From assembly GCF_035634895.1 (NCBI RefSeq), contig NZ_DASQCC010000230.1, positions 24,980-88,979 of the forward strand: DNA of 64,000 bases. Direction: 5' to 3'. A model generated the notes under the pieces. It saw only the letters and a list, made by a program, of their open reading frames with translations. It was not told where the DNA came from and made no database searches. Source of the stretch: Actinophytocola sp035634895. Lineage in GTDB: Bacteria; Actinomycetota; Actinomycetes; Mycobacteriales; Pseudonocardiaceae. The position numbers and the translations under genes are program-made. This document shows, in pieces, positions 32,696 through 42,032 of the stretch. The stretch's first letter is position 1. Each line of letters begins with the position of its first letter.

Positions 32696-34521
32696 GTGGT
32701 CTTCCCCAGTTCCGGGGCCGGCGCCAGCCCCTGCTCGCGGGTGGCCGCCACCATGGCCGCCACCTCTCCTTCCCGCATGGCGAGCTCGGCGAGCCACGCG
32801 GGATCCATCGGTGGCACGGCGACGTGGGAGATGTCCGGGTGCAGCGGGCGGTCGCCCCACTCGCCCTCGCCGAACAGCTCCTCGTGGAGCTTCTCCCCCG
32901 GCCGCAGTCCGGTGTAGACGACCGGGGCGGTGCGGCCGGCCAGGTGCATGAGCTGGCTCGCGATGTCCGCGACGCACACGGGGGCGCCCATGTCGAGCAC
33001 GAGCGCCTCGCCCGGCCTGCCGATCGCCGCGGCGTGCAGCACGAGCCGGGCGGCCTCCGGGATGGTCATGAAGTACCGCGTCGCCTCGGGATCGGTGAGG
33101 GTGAGTGGACCGCCGCGGGCGAGTTGCTCGGCGAAGGTGACCAACATCGAACCGCGGCTGCCGAGGACGTTGCCGAACCGCACCGACAGGTACCGGCCAC
33201 CCGCCTGGCCGCCGGCGTGCGCGACGAGCCGCTCGCCGATGCGCTTGGACCGGCCGAGCACGCTGAGGGGGTTGGCGGCCTTGTCGGTGGAGATGTTGAC
33301 GAACGTCTCGACACCGGCGGCCGTCGCGGCGTCGAGCACGTTGAGCGTGCCGAGCACGTTGGTCTGCCACGCCTCGAGGGGGAACCGCTCGAGCATCGGC
33401 ACGTGCTTGAGGGCGGCGGCGTGGAACACCACGTCGGGGCGGCAGCCGGCCACCGCGGCACGCACCGCCTCGGGGTCGCGGATGTCGGCGAGTATCAGGT
33501 CCGGGGAGTCGAGCAGCGCGCTGCCGTGGGTGGACAGTCGCACCGCGTGCAGTGCGGACTCGTCGCGGTCGAGCATGAACAGCGCGGCGGTGCCGAGGCG
33601 CAGCACCTGTCTGCACAGCTCCGACCCGATCGAACCGCCCGCCCCGGTCACGAGCACCCGTCGGCCGGCCAGTGAGTCGCCGACGAGCGTCAGGTCCATG
33701 TCGACCTGACGCCGGCCGAGCAGGTCCGCCGGATCGAGCAGGGAAACCCGGTCGACCGCCATCCTCGGCTGGAACAGGTCGCTGAGCGGGGGCGCGAGTA
33801 AGACGCCGACGCCCTGCGCGACGGCCACCCGGGAGACGTCCCGGAGCAGGCCGTCGCCGGCGTCGTGCACCGCGATCATCACGGCGTCCGCGCGGGTGCC
33901 GGCGATCAGCGTGGCCAGCTCGCGACGCGTGCCGCGGACGGGGATCCCGCAGAGCCGCGTCCCGCGTTTGTCCGGGTTGTCGTCGACCATGGCGACGGGG
34001 AGGTAGCCGCTGGCGGGGTCGCTCAGCATCCCCCGCACGAGCCGTTCGCCTCTGACGCCCGCGCCGACGACCACGACCCGCCGGGCGTCGGAGTCCGGTC
34101 TACTGCGCCGCTGCCGCCGCCGGCACAGTTCCGCGCGCACCACCAGGCACAGCACCAGGGTGCTCAGCGCCGCGGTGACCGGCACCGAACGCGGCAGGAA
34201 CGGGCTCACGAAGTCGACGACCAGGAACATCCCGCCGGTGGCCAGCACCACCGCGGCCAGCCGCACCGACTCCTCGATGCTGCCGACCGCGTACCGGCCC
34301 TGGTAGAGCCGGCATGCCGTGCCGAGAGTCAACTGTCCCAGCAGGACGATCGCCAGACTCTTCGCGAGCCCCGCCGCGAACAGCTGTGTGACGTCCATGT
34401 CGAACCTCAGCCACGCGGCCACCGGGACCATCGCCAGCCAGGCGGCGCTGTCGAGAGCGGCCAGGACCAGTGCTCGCCGGCGCCGGCCTCTGGCAGGAGT
34501 CGAAACGTCCTTTCGCGACAC
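32692..34521 (-). CDS. PglF/FlaA1-like membrane UDP-HexNAc 4,6-dehydratase (CapD family)
   Basis: 609 residues. Four N-terminal hydrophobic segments (about 15-135) anchor the protein. A CoA-binding-like domain (VVVVGAGVRGERLVRGML) follows, then the SDR catalytic domain with VTGAGGSIGSELCRQ, HAAALKHVPMLE, NISTDKAANPLSVLG and SKRIGE. The STDKA motif and loss of the usual SDR Tyr (LGRSK here) mark the FlaA1/PglF/WbpM group, which makes UDP-4-keto-6-deoxy sugars. Start is the GTG at 34521 with GGAGGTG just upstream. First gene of the eight-gene coupled operon and first step of the bacillosamine-type route. Confidence 0.92.
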   Translation of the reverse strand: MSRKDVSTPARGRRRRALVLAALDSAAWLAMVPVAAWLRFDMDVTQLFAAGLAKSLAIVLLGQLTLGTACRLYQGRYAVGSIEESVRLAAVVLATGGMFLVVDFVSPFLPRSVPVTAALSTLVLCLVVRAELCRRRQRRSRPDSDARRVVVVGAGVRGERLVRGMLSDPASGYLPVAMVDDNPDKRGTRLCGIPVRGTRRELATLIAGTRADAVMIAVHDAGDGLLRDVSRVAVAQGVGVLLAPPLSDLFQPRMAVDRVSLLDPADLLGRRQVDMDLTLVGDSLAGRRVLVTGAGGSIGSELCRQVLRLGTAALFMLDRDESALHAVRLSTHGSALLDSPDLILADIRDPEAVRAAVAGCRPDVVFHAAALKHVPMLERFPLEAWQTNVLGTLNVLDAATAAGVETFVNISTDKAANPLSVLGRSKRIGERLVAHAGGQAGGRYLSVRFGNVLGSRGSMLVTFAEQLARGGPLTLTDPEATRYFMTIPEAARLVLHAAAIGRPGEALVLDMGAPVCVADIASQLMHLAGRTAPVVYTGLRPGEKLHEELFGEGEWGDRPLHPDISHVAVPPMDPAWLAELAMREGEVAAMVAATREQGLAPAPELGKTT

Positions 34522-34968
34522 TTCGTAAGCACCTCCGTGCGAATCAAATGGCGGACAGACACATCTTGACGGGGATGGCGAACGACGCAAGCCGGTTTGC
34601 TGAACGCAATGGGATGACACCCGTCAGAGCGACACGACGTCAAGATCAACACATTCAGCCATATCGACACGACAGCAATATAAGCGGACCGGTATTCGTC
34701 CACATGCGACTCGCCGAACCGAGCCGCGCATCTGGACAGGCGTTCACCCATCGGTGCACGGCGACCCGCCGACGAGCTCGCGACTCGTTCGGGTGACATG
34801 TCGTCGCGCCGACTACGCCGCCCGCGACGCCGTTTCCTGCGGAATCCGAGCGGGCAGAACGTTTCTCCCCCTGGACATAGCTTGTTCCGGTGTATTTTCC
34901 CAGCGGTGCCGATGTTGCGGCCGTCCGCCCCGATCCGAATCATGGCAACGTCGAAACAGGAGGACCAG
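34522..34968. other. Divergent promoter region of the two glycan operons
   Basis: 447 bp between the PglF-like gene (-) and the Wzc-like gene (+). The central part (about 34560-34700) is AT-richer than the genes, as expected for back-to-back promoters. An in-frame extension of the kinase to 34798 is open, but the AGGAGG before 34969 decides the start. No gene is supported here. Confidence 0.6.
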
Positions 34969-36456
34969 GTGTCGCTGTCAGAATTTCTTCGGGTGCTGCG
35001 GGAACGCTGGCGGGTGGTATGCGTCGGGATGCTGCTCGGGGTCTGGGTCGCCGCGGTGATCACGTGGAGCACGACGCCCAGCTACGCCTCGACCGTGGTG
35101 ATGTTCGTGTCGGCCCAGGAGCAGCAGGGCGACGCGAGTGGGGCGTACCAGGGCAGCCTCATGTCGCAGCAGAAGGTGAAGTCCTATGTGGAGCTGCTGA
35201 TGAGCGGCCGGTTGCGGGAGGAGGTGGCCGGCCGCACCGGCATGACCGTGGCGCCCGACGCGATCACCGCCTCCACCAAGCCGGACACGGTTCTGCTGAC
35301 CGCGACCGCCACCGACCCGTCGCCGGCCAGGGCACGCAGGCTGGCCGACGCGGTGGGGAAGGTCTTCCCGGCGCTGGTCGCCGAGCTCGAACAACCGGCC
35401 GACGGCACCCCGCCGAACGTCGTGGTCCGGATCGTCGAACCCGCCGGCCTGCCGGACTCCCCGGTGGCGCCCCGGCCGGTCGTCAACCTGGTCCTCGGCG
35501 CGTTGCTCGGCGTCGTCGCCGGCCTGCTCGGCGCCATCGCCCGCAACGCGACGGACAACACCGTGAAGTCGGCCCGGGCCATGGAGGACCTCATCGGCGC
35601 ACCGTCACTCGGCACGGTCGCCTACTCGCCGGACGTGGCGACCCGCCCGCTGATCGTGCACGAACCGGCCGGCACCCCACGTGCGGAGTCCTACCGGCAC
35701 ATCCGGACCAACCTCCAGTTCGTCGACGTCGATCACCCGCCGCGGGTGGTGGTGGTCTCGAGCCCACTGCCGTCGGAGGGCAAGACGACCACGACGTGCA
35801 ACCTGGCCATCGCGCTCGCGCAGTCGGGCAACCGGGTGGCCGTCGTGGACGCGGACCTGCGCAGGCCGCAGATCGCGGAGCTGCTGGGGCTGGAGGGCGC
35901 GGCAGGCCTCACCAGCGTGCTGATCGGCGAGGCCCGGCTCGACGACGTGCTGCAGTCGTGGGGCAGGGAGGGCGTCGCCGTACTGACGAGCGGACCCGTG
36001 CCGCCCAACCCCAGCGAGCTGCTGACCACCCAGCACATGGCGAAGGTGCTCGACGAGCTCTCGCAGTCGTTCGACTTCGTCCTGATCGACACGCCGCCGC
36101 TGCTGCCGGTCACCGACGCGGCGCTGCTCGCCGGTCGCTACGACGGAGCACTGGTGGTCGTCCGGCACGGCAGGACCACCAGGTCGCAGGTGAAGGCCGC
36201 GATGGCGGCGCTCTCGGCGGTGTCCGCGAACGTGCTCGGCGCGGTGCTCACGATGACGCCGAAGTCCACCGGCAAGCGCGACACCGACTACTACCACTAC
36301 TCCTACGTGTCGACCCCGCCCCGGCCACGCGACTCCCTGCCCTGGTGGCGGTTGCCGCTGCGCCGGTACTCCGACGGCGGTGTGGCGCGGACCGAGCGAC
36401 CGCATGTCGGCGTGGCCGCGGGAGCCACGCCCGCCAGGAAGAGGAACGAGCGATGA
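34969..36456 (+). CDS. Wzz/Wzc-like polysaccharide co-polymerase with BY-kinase domain
   Basis: 495 residues. The Wzz-type N-terminus (LSEFLRVLRERWRVV, TM1 at about 17-35) leads to an extracellular loop and TM2 near 175-200 (PVVNLVLGALLGVVAGLLGA). The cytoplasmic kinase domain has Walker A SSPLPSEGKTTTT, Walker A' VVDADLRRPQ, Walker B FVLIDTPP and a C-terminal Tyr cluster (DYYHYSY) for autophosphorylation. Such proteins control chain length or export in Gram-positive capsule systems. The start is GTG 34969, with AGGAGG at 34958-34963. Stop and LCP start overlap (ATGA). The phosphatase two genes on is the natural antagonist. Confidence 0.93.
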   Translation: MSLSEFLRVLRERWRVVCVGMLLGVWVAAVITWSTTPSYASTVVMFVSAQEQQGDASGAYQGSLMSQQKVKSYVELLMSGRLREEVAGRTGMTVAPDAITASTKPDTVLLTATATDPSPARARRLADAVGKVFPALVAELEQPADGTPPNVVVRIVEPAGLPDSPVAPRPVVNLVLGALLGVVAGLLGAIARNATDNTVKSARAMEDLIGAPSLGTVAYSPDVATRPLIVHEPAGTPRAESYRHIRTNLQFVDVDHPPRVVVVSSPLPSEGKTTTTCNLAIALAQSGNRVAVVDADLRRPQIAELLGLEGAAGLTSVLIGEARLDDVLQSWGREGVAVLTSGPVPPNPSELLTTQHMAKVLDELSQSFDFVLIDTPPLLPVTDAALLAGRYDGALVVVRHGRTTRSQVKAAMAALSAVSANVLGAVLTMTPKSTGKRDTDYYHYSYVSTPPRPRDSLPWWRLPLRRYSDGGVARTERPHVGVAAGATPARKRNER

Positions 36457-37559
36457 CTCCGCCAGAACAGGAAGAGGGCGCGGCGCCGGACGGCCTGATG
36501 GACGAACTGGCCGACGCCGCCCCCGCCCCGTCACGACGGCGCCTGTGGCGGCGGGCGCTCGCCATCACCGCCGGGATGCTGTGCTCCCTCGTGCTGGTCG
36601 CCGTCGGCGGGCTCTACGTGCTCAGCGACCGGCTCATGGGCAACATCGAGCGCATTCCCTCGGTGTTCGCCTCGCTGGACCCCGACCAGCGGCCGGCCAG
36701 GCCGGCGGGGCAGGCCAGTCAGGGCACCACGTTCCTGCTCGCCGGGAGCGACTCGCTCGCCGGCGAGCCGACCACCGGAACCAGCGGCGAGGACCGGCTG
36801 TTCCAGCCGGGAGCACAGCGCAGCGACGCGATCATGCTCGTGCGGCTCAACACGACCCACCCCGAAGCGACCGTGGTGTCGATCCCCCGGGACAGCTGGG
36901 TTCCCGTCCCGGGGCACGGAACGACCAAGATCAACGCCGCCTACGCGTACGGCGGCCCGACCCTGCTGGTCCAGACCATCGAGCGACTCACCGGTGTCCG
37001 GGTCGACCACTTCGCCACGATCGACTTCGCCGGCTTCCGGGCCATTGTGGACGCCGTCGACGGCATCGACGTCACCGTCGCGGCACGCACGACCTTCGGC
37101 CCGGTGGTGTTCACCCCCGGGATCAACCATCTCGACGGCAGGCGCGCGCTCGCGTACGTCCGCCAGCGCAAGGGACTCCCGCGCGGCGACCTCGACCGGG
37201 TGCAGCGCCAGCAGAGTGCGTTGCGGGCGCTGATGGACAAGACGGTGTCCAGCGGCCTGCTCGGTGACCCGGCCCAGCTGTACCAGCTGCTGAGCGCCGT
37301 CACGAGGTTCGTCGGCGTCGACGACACGCTCAGCGACGACGACCTCCTGTCGCTCGCGGCCAACATGCGTTCGCTGCGGCCGAGTGACGTCACGTTCATG
37401 ACCGCGCCGGTGACGGGCACCGGCTACGAGGGCGACCAGTCGGTCGTCTACCTCGACAAGGTGCGGGCGCCCCTGCTGTGGGACGCGGTCGAACACGACA
37501 CGGTCCACGGCTATCTGGCACTGAACGGGGGCGACACCCTAGGTGGAAGTCCCCGGTGA
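36453..37559 (+). CDS. LytR-CpsA-Psr (LCP) family glycopolymer transferase
   Basis: 368 residues. A cytoplasmic N-terminus and one TM helix (about 34-56, ITAGMLCSLVLVAVGGLYVL) precede an extracellular LCP domain with FLLAGSDS, RSDAIMLVRLN, VSIPRDSWVPV, KINAAYAYGGP, and ALAYVRQRKGLPRGDLDRVQRQQ. These are the Arg/Asp residues that bind polyprenyl pyrophosphate. LCP enzymes attach lipid-linked glycans to peptidoglycan or arabinogalactan. Start ATG 36453 overlaps the kinase stop; its 3' end overlaps the phosphatase gene by 17 bp. This suggests the product is wall-attached. Confidence 0.93.
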   Translation: MTPPEQEEGAAPDGLMDELADAAPAPSRRRLWRRALAITAGMLCSLVLVAVGGLYVLSDRLMGNIERIPSVFASLDPDQRPARPAGQASQGTTFLLAGSDSLAGEPTTGTSGEDRLFQPGAQRSDAIMLVRLNTTHPEATVVSIPRDSWVPVPGHGTTKINAAYAYGGPTLLVQTIERLTGVRVDHFATIDFAGFRAIVDAVDGIDVTVAARTTFGPVVFTPGINHLDGRRALAYVRQRKGLPRGDLDRVQRQQSALRALMDKTVSSGLLGDPAQLYQLLSAVTRFVGVDDTLSDDDLLSLAANMRSLRPSDVTFMTAPVTGTGYEGDQSVVYLDKVRAPLLWDAVEHDTVHGYLALNGGDTLGGSPR

Positions 37560-38184
37560 GTTCCACATCCTGTTCGTCTGCACGGGCAACGTCTGCCGCT
37601 CGCCCTTCGCCGAACTGCTCACCCGCCGACTGCTCGACGACCTGCTCCTCCCACCCGACGCCACGCGCATCACCGTGGGCAGCGCCGGTTGTCACGCACT
37701 GCGCGGCCACGGCGTCGACCCGCACACCGGCGCGGAGCTGGCCAGGTGGGACGTCCCCGGCCCGATCATCGCGACACACACCGCCCGCCAGGTCGAGACG
37801 GGCATGCTGGTCGGCGCCGACCTCGTCCTCACCGCCGAACGCACCCACCGCGCACACGTGGCCAGAATGTACCCAAAGGGGTTACGCAGAACGTTCTGCC
37901 TGACGGAGTTCCACCGCCTGCTGTCGGTCGTCGACCCGCACGGGCCGGTGCCGGGCATGCACACCATGGTCGAGGCCGCCGCGGCCGCCCGAGGCGTGAG
38001 CCCCCCGGTCCCCACCGAAGCCGACGGGATCCCCGACCCCTACGGCCGATCCCCGCAGTTCCACCGCGGCTGCGCGAGGATGATCAGTGCACTGGTCACG
38101 GATATCCTGGCCGGGTTGCTCACCTGCCGCCGCAGGGTGCAGCCGGGGTTCGCCCCACCCGGGGCCACCCGAAGGGGGAGCTGA
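37543..38184 (+). CDS. Low-molecular-weight protein tyrosine phosphatase
   Basis: 213 residues. Canonical P-loop VCTGNVCRSPFAE and general-acid loop IPDPYG. The LCP reading frame overlaps the GTG start (37543) by 17 bp. It probably dephosphorylates the Tyr cluster of the kinase encoded two genes upstream, as Wzb does for Wzc. The C-terminal basic tail after about residue 195 is unusual. Intact counterpart of the diverged phosphatase at 18972-19610. Confidence 0.92.
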   Translation: MEVPGEFHILFVCTGNVCRSPFAELLTRRLLDDLLLPPDATRITVGSAGCHALRGHGVDPHTGAELARWDVPGPIIATHTARQVETGMLVGADLVLTAERTHRAHVARMYPKGLRRTFCLTEFHRLLSVVDPHGPVPGMHTMVEAAAAARGVSPPVPTEADGIPDPYGRSPQFHRGCARMISALVTDILAGLLTCRRRVQPGFAPPGATRRGS

Positions 38185-38424
38185 CGGGCGGGCCGGACCG
38201 CAGTGGCTCCGCATCCACTGGCGGGGCGGTCGAGCTTATGGCCAACTCCGTGTCCGACCCTGGCATGACCGAGTTCGCCTGGATGTACCTGGGCGGTGCC
38301 GTCCCGGTCGGGCACAACGGGGAGATCCGGAAAAGGCGACGGCCTGGAGTGACACCGGCCGCGGAACCCTGATGCCGCACCGAGTCCGTTCGCCTTCCGT
38401 GGCAGGGTCGCTCGTGCTCGGTGG

Positions 38425-41400
38425 TCAGACCCGGACCCGGTTGAGCCGCGCGCGCACCTCGTCCGCCTCCGGCACGCCCATCTCCGCGTACAGCGCCAGC
38501 GCGCGCTGCCAGTGTTCGTGCTCGCCGGTGGCCTCGCCCAGCCCTCGGTGAGCGCAAGCCTGGTCGCCGATGCAGTTGGTCTCGATCGCGATGTCCAGTG
38601 CGTCGCGGAAGAAGCCGGCCGCCTCGGTCGTTCTCCCGCGTGCGCGGGCCAGTGAACCCAGCGACGCCAGCACGCGCGACTCCACCCCACGATCGGCGCA
38701 CTCCCGCGCGATCATCAGTGCCTCGGTCAGCTCGCGCGAGGCCTCGTCGTACCGGCCCAGCTCCCGGTGGACGTCGCCGAGATGCTTCAGCGCGACGCCC
38801 TCGTTGGTGCGCCCGCCGGTCTCGCGGGACACCGCCAACGCCTGCGCCAGCCGCGCCAGCGCCTCGTCGTACCGGCCCAGCGAGCGGAGCGCGCCGCCGA
38901 GGATGCCCAGCGCGTAGCCCTCGCTGGCCCGTGTGCCGGTCTCGGCGAACAACGCCAGTCCTTCCTCCACGGAGGACACCGCCGCCTCGTGCATTCCCCG
39001 CGCCGACAACACGTCACCGAGGTTGACCCGGACATAGCCCTCGCTGGTGCGGTCGCCGGTCTCGCGCGCGGTCACCAGCGCGAGTTCCAGGTAGCGCACG
39101 GCGTCGGCGTACCGGCCCATGCCGCGGCAGGCCGTGCCCAGCACCACCAGCACCAGCCCCTCGCTGTTGCGGTCGCCGGTCTCCCTGGCCAGCTCCAGTG
39201 CCTGTTCCAGGTAGGACAGCGCGTCGGCGAACCGGCCGAGCGCCCGGCACACCAGGCCGAGGGCGTTGAGCACGTAGCTCTCGGTGTTGCGGTTGCCGCT
39301 CTCGCGCGCCCCGTCGAGTGCTTCCTCCAGGTAGCTCAACGCCTCCCGGGACCGCCCGACCCGCCAGTACCCGAGCCCGATGAGCGTCAGCGGGTTCGTC
39401 TTGTCCCCGGGATCGGCGAACGCCGACGCGTGCGTGTGCAGCATCAGCGCGTCCTCGTGGTAGCCGCCGAGGTCCAGGTACTTCCACAGAATCCCGGACA
39501 GCAGCCGGATGTGCTCCGGCCAGCCGTTGCGCGTGGCGTGCGAGGCGACGGCGAGCAGGTTGTGGCGTTCGGTCTCCAGCCACTCCTGCGGGTTGGCCGG
39601 CCGCCAGTCCGGGAACCGCGACGGCGGCGGGGCCGGCCGCAGATGCCGCTCCTGCGGGACATGGAGGTCCATCGCCAGCGCGGCCGCCGCGACGTAGTGG
39701 TCGAACAACCGGGTCAGCGCGGCGCGGTCCGCACCGGCCAGCTCGGCGGCGTAGACCCGCAGCAGGTCGTGCAGCTGGTACCGGCCGGGCCGGAGCTCCT
39801 CGGCGACGTGCGCGCGGACGAGCACGTCGATCAGCCGCCGCGCCTCGGCCAGCTCGACCGCGGCGAGCGCGGCGGCCGCGTCGACGGACAGGGTGCGGCC
39901 GGGGTGCAGGCCCCACAACCGGAACATCCGGGCGGCATCGACCGGCAGGTGCCGGTAGGACCACGAGAACACCGCGCGGACCTCGGTGTGCGGGTCGCCG
40001 CCGCCGTCGAGCAGGTCCAGCCGGCGGCGTTCGTCGGCCAGCTCCGTGGCCAGCTCCGCCAGCGACACGTCCGGCCGCGCCAGCGCCAGCTCGACGGCCA
40101 GCCGCAGCGCGAGCGGCAGCCGCACGCAGTACTCGACGAGCGCCTCGGCCGCCACCCGCTCGGCGGCGACACGCGCGCCGAGCAGGGTGCGCAGCAGGTC
40201 CATCGACTCCCCCTGCGTCAGCAGGTCCAGCAGGACCCGGTGCGCGCCGTGCCGGGCGATCAGCGCGGGCAGTGTCGCTCGGCTGGTCACCAGCACCGAG
40301 CAGCCCGCGGAACCCGGCAGCAGCGGCCGGACCTGCTCGACCGAGCCGGCGTTGTCCAGTACCAGCAACAGCTGCCGGTCGTCCAGCTCGGTGCGGAACC
40401 GTGCCGCGCGCTGGTCCTCCTCGGCCGGGATCTCCGCCCTTGCGACGCCCAGCGCGCGCAGGAAACCGGCGAGCGCGTCGCCTGGTTCGACCCGGCGCTC
40501 CGGACCGTAGCCACGCAGGTCGAGGTAGAGCTGACCGTCCGGGAACCTGTCGCGCCATCGATGTGCCCAGTGCACCGCGAGGGCGGTCTTGCCCACCCCG
40601 GCCGTGCCCGTGACCACCGCGATCCGCACGTCCGTGCCGTCGTCCGGCAGCAGGTGGCCGAGCGATGCCAGCTGCGGGGCACGGCCGGTGAACCCGCTGA
40701 CGTCGGCGGGCAGCTGCGCCGGGCGGTGCCGGAGGTCGGGCGTGTCCGGCCGCAGCACCCGTTCGTGTGCCGCCGAGAGCTCGGCTCCCGGATCGATGCC
40801 CAGCTCGTCGGACAGCCTGCGCCGGATGTCGTCGAACACCTCCAGCGCCGCGGCCTGCCGGCCGGACCCAGCGAGCGCGAGCATCAGCCGGGCGTGCGCG
40901 ATCTCGTGCAGCGGTTCGGCGGCGACCAGCGCCCGCAGCTGCGTGACGGCGTCGTCGTGGTGCCCCCGCGCGCCGGCGGCCTCGGCGTAGGAGAGGACCG
41001 CGGCCGAGCGGCGTGCGGTGAGCGCGTGGCACATCGGGTCGTGGGAGAAGCCGTCCAGCCCGGCCAGCACGGGACCGCGCCAGGCGCCGAGCGCGTCGAG
41101 CCAGTGCTGTTCCGCGGCGGCGGGATCCCCCGCGCTCGCCGCCTGTTCCGCCCGCCGCACCGCGGCGTCGAACCGCAGCAGGTCCAGCTGCTCCTCGTCG
41201 ACCGACAGCAGGTATCCCCCGTCGACCGTGATGACCACCCGGGCCGGCTCCTGGCGCACGCGACGTGGCTCGAGCGCCTTGCGCAGCCGCGCGACGTAGG
41301 TGTGCAGCAGCCCCAGGCACGAGGACGGCGGGTCGTCGCCCCACAGCGCGTCGACGATCTCCTCCCGCCGCACCGGCCGGTTCGGCCGCAGGGCGAGCAG

Positions 41401-41673
41401 CGCCAGCAGCCGCCGCTGCTTGTCGGCGCCCAGCTCGACCGGCTCGCCCGCCTGGTGGACCACCAGCGGGCCGAGCACCCCGATGCGCAGTGCGCCGACC
41501 GGGTCCGCCACGGCGAGCACCGCCAGCAGGCGGCGGGTGGTCTCGGCTCGCGAACTGCGCACGTGGCCGCGCTCGGCGTTGCGCACCGCCCGCAGGCTGA
41601 CACCGGCTCGTTCGGCCAGCTGCGCCTGGGTCAACCCGACGAGTAGTCGGCGTTCTCGCAGCCTCTCGTCCAC
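38425..41673 (-). CDS. XRE-SARP-NB-ARC-TPR regulator (AfsR-like with extra HTH)
   Basis: 1082 residues. An N-terminal XRE-type HTH (about 5-55, GLTQAQLAERAGVSLRAVRN) is followed by an OmpR-type SARP DNA-binding domain (about 60-150; KQRRLLALLALRPNRPVRREEI and ALWGDDPPSS). The bacterial activation domain (about 160-300) follows. The NB-ARC ATPase has Walker A TGTAGVGKTAL and LLVLDNAGSVEQV. A C-terminal run of about eight TPRs is built on ALSYLEQALELARETGDRN-like units. Start is GTG 41673 because GGGAGG lies 5 bases before it; 80 more open codons upstream lack an RBS. Likely an activator of secondary metabolism or surface genes. Having two DNA-binding domains is the notable feature. Confidence 0.92.
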   Translation of the reverse strand: MDERLRERRLLVGLTQAQLAERAGVSLRAVRNAERGHVRSSRAETTRRLLAVLAVADPVGALRIGVLGPLVVHQAGEPVELGADKQRRLLALLALRPNRPVRREEIVDALWGDDPPSSCLGLLHTYVARLRKALEPRRVRQEPARVVITVDGGYLLSVDEEQLDLLRFDAAVRRAEQAASAGDPAAAEQHWLDALGAWRGPVLAGLDGFSHDPMCHALTARRSAAVLSYAEAAGARGHHDDAVTQLRALVAAEPLHEIAHARLMLALAGSGRQAAALEVFDDIRRRLSDELGIDPGAELSAAHERVLRPDTPDLRHRPAQLPADVSGFTGRAPQLASLGHLLPDDGTDVRIAVVTGTAGVGKTALAVHWAHRWRDRFPDGQLYLDLRGYGPERRVEPGDALAGFLRALGVARAEIPAEEDQRAARFRTELDDRQLLLVLDNAGSVEQVRPLLPGSAGCSVLVTSRATLPALIARHGAHRVLLDLLTQGESMDLLRTLLGARVAAERVAAEALVEYCVRLPLALRLAVELALARPDVSLAELATELADERRRLDLLDGGGDPHTEVRAVFSWSYRHLPVDAARMFRLWGLHPGRTLSVDAAAALAAVELAEARRLIDVLVRAHVAEELRPGRYQLHDLLRVYAAELAGADRAALTRLFDHYVAAAALAMDLHVPQERHLRPAPPPSRFPDWRPANPQEWLETERHNLLAVASHATRNGWPEHIRLLSGILWKYLDLGGYHEDALMLHTHASAFADPGDKTNPLTLIGLGYWRVGRSREALSYLEEALDGARESGNRNTESYVLNALGLVCRALGRFADALSYLEQALELARETGDRNSEGLVLVVLGTACRGMGRYADAVRYLELALVTARETGDRTSEGYVRVNLGDVLSARGMHEAAVSSVEEGLALFAETGTRASEGYALGILGGALRSLGRYDEALARLAQALAVSRETGGRTNEGVALKHLGDVHRELGRYDEASRELTEALMIARECADRGVESRVLASLGSLARARGRTTEAAGFFRDALDIAIETNCIGDQACAHRGLGEATGEHEHWQRALALYAEMGVPEADEVRARLNRVRV

Positions 41674-42032
41674 CGGCACCTCCCGACATGCCCGTCCAGC
41701 TTCTCGAAAATGCCGCCCGTAGGCCACCGTCAGATCCACCACACGGCCATCACCGCAGGTCGGCGCGCCGAACCCGAACACGCGGCGGAGTACAGACCGC
41801 CGTCCATCCCCGGTCACTACGGTGAGAGAGCGCAAGGGCACTCGCCGCGAGGGGAGCACGGCGGCTGCCTCCCCCAGTGCTCCGGGCGCCTGTGCCGAGG
41901 GCGGTCGGACCATCCGGGCGCGGCCGGGGGTCGCCGGGAGCCGCCCACAGACCGGGTGGCTCCCGGCTTCATTCAGCTTCTTTCAGCTTCATTCATTGAG
42001 GTGATCTCAGCAAGATCGGCTTGATGTAAGCC
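41674..42032. other. Intergenic region upstream of the SARP regulator
   Basis: 359 bp without a supported gene. It holds the SARP gene's upstream region, with three 10-bp direct repeats at 41966-41995, and the 3' flank of the DinB gene. Confidence 0.6.
41966..41995. repeat. Three tandem 10-bp direct repeats GCTTCATTCA
   Basis: GCTTCATTCA, GCTTCTTTCA, GCTTCATTCA in tandem, with only one mismatch in the middle copy, in locally AT-rich DNA about 290 bp upstream of the SARP start. SARPs bind short direct repeats spaced by about one helical turn, so this may be an autoregulatory site. The inference rests on spacing only. Confidence 0.5.

Noticed and set aside
41674..41913. 80-codon N-terminal extension of the SARP regulator
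   Set aside because: No RBS at the far start, poor protein character, and a strong GGGAGG before GTG 41673.
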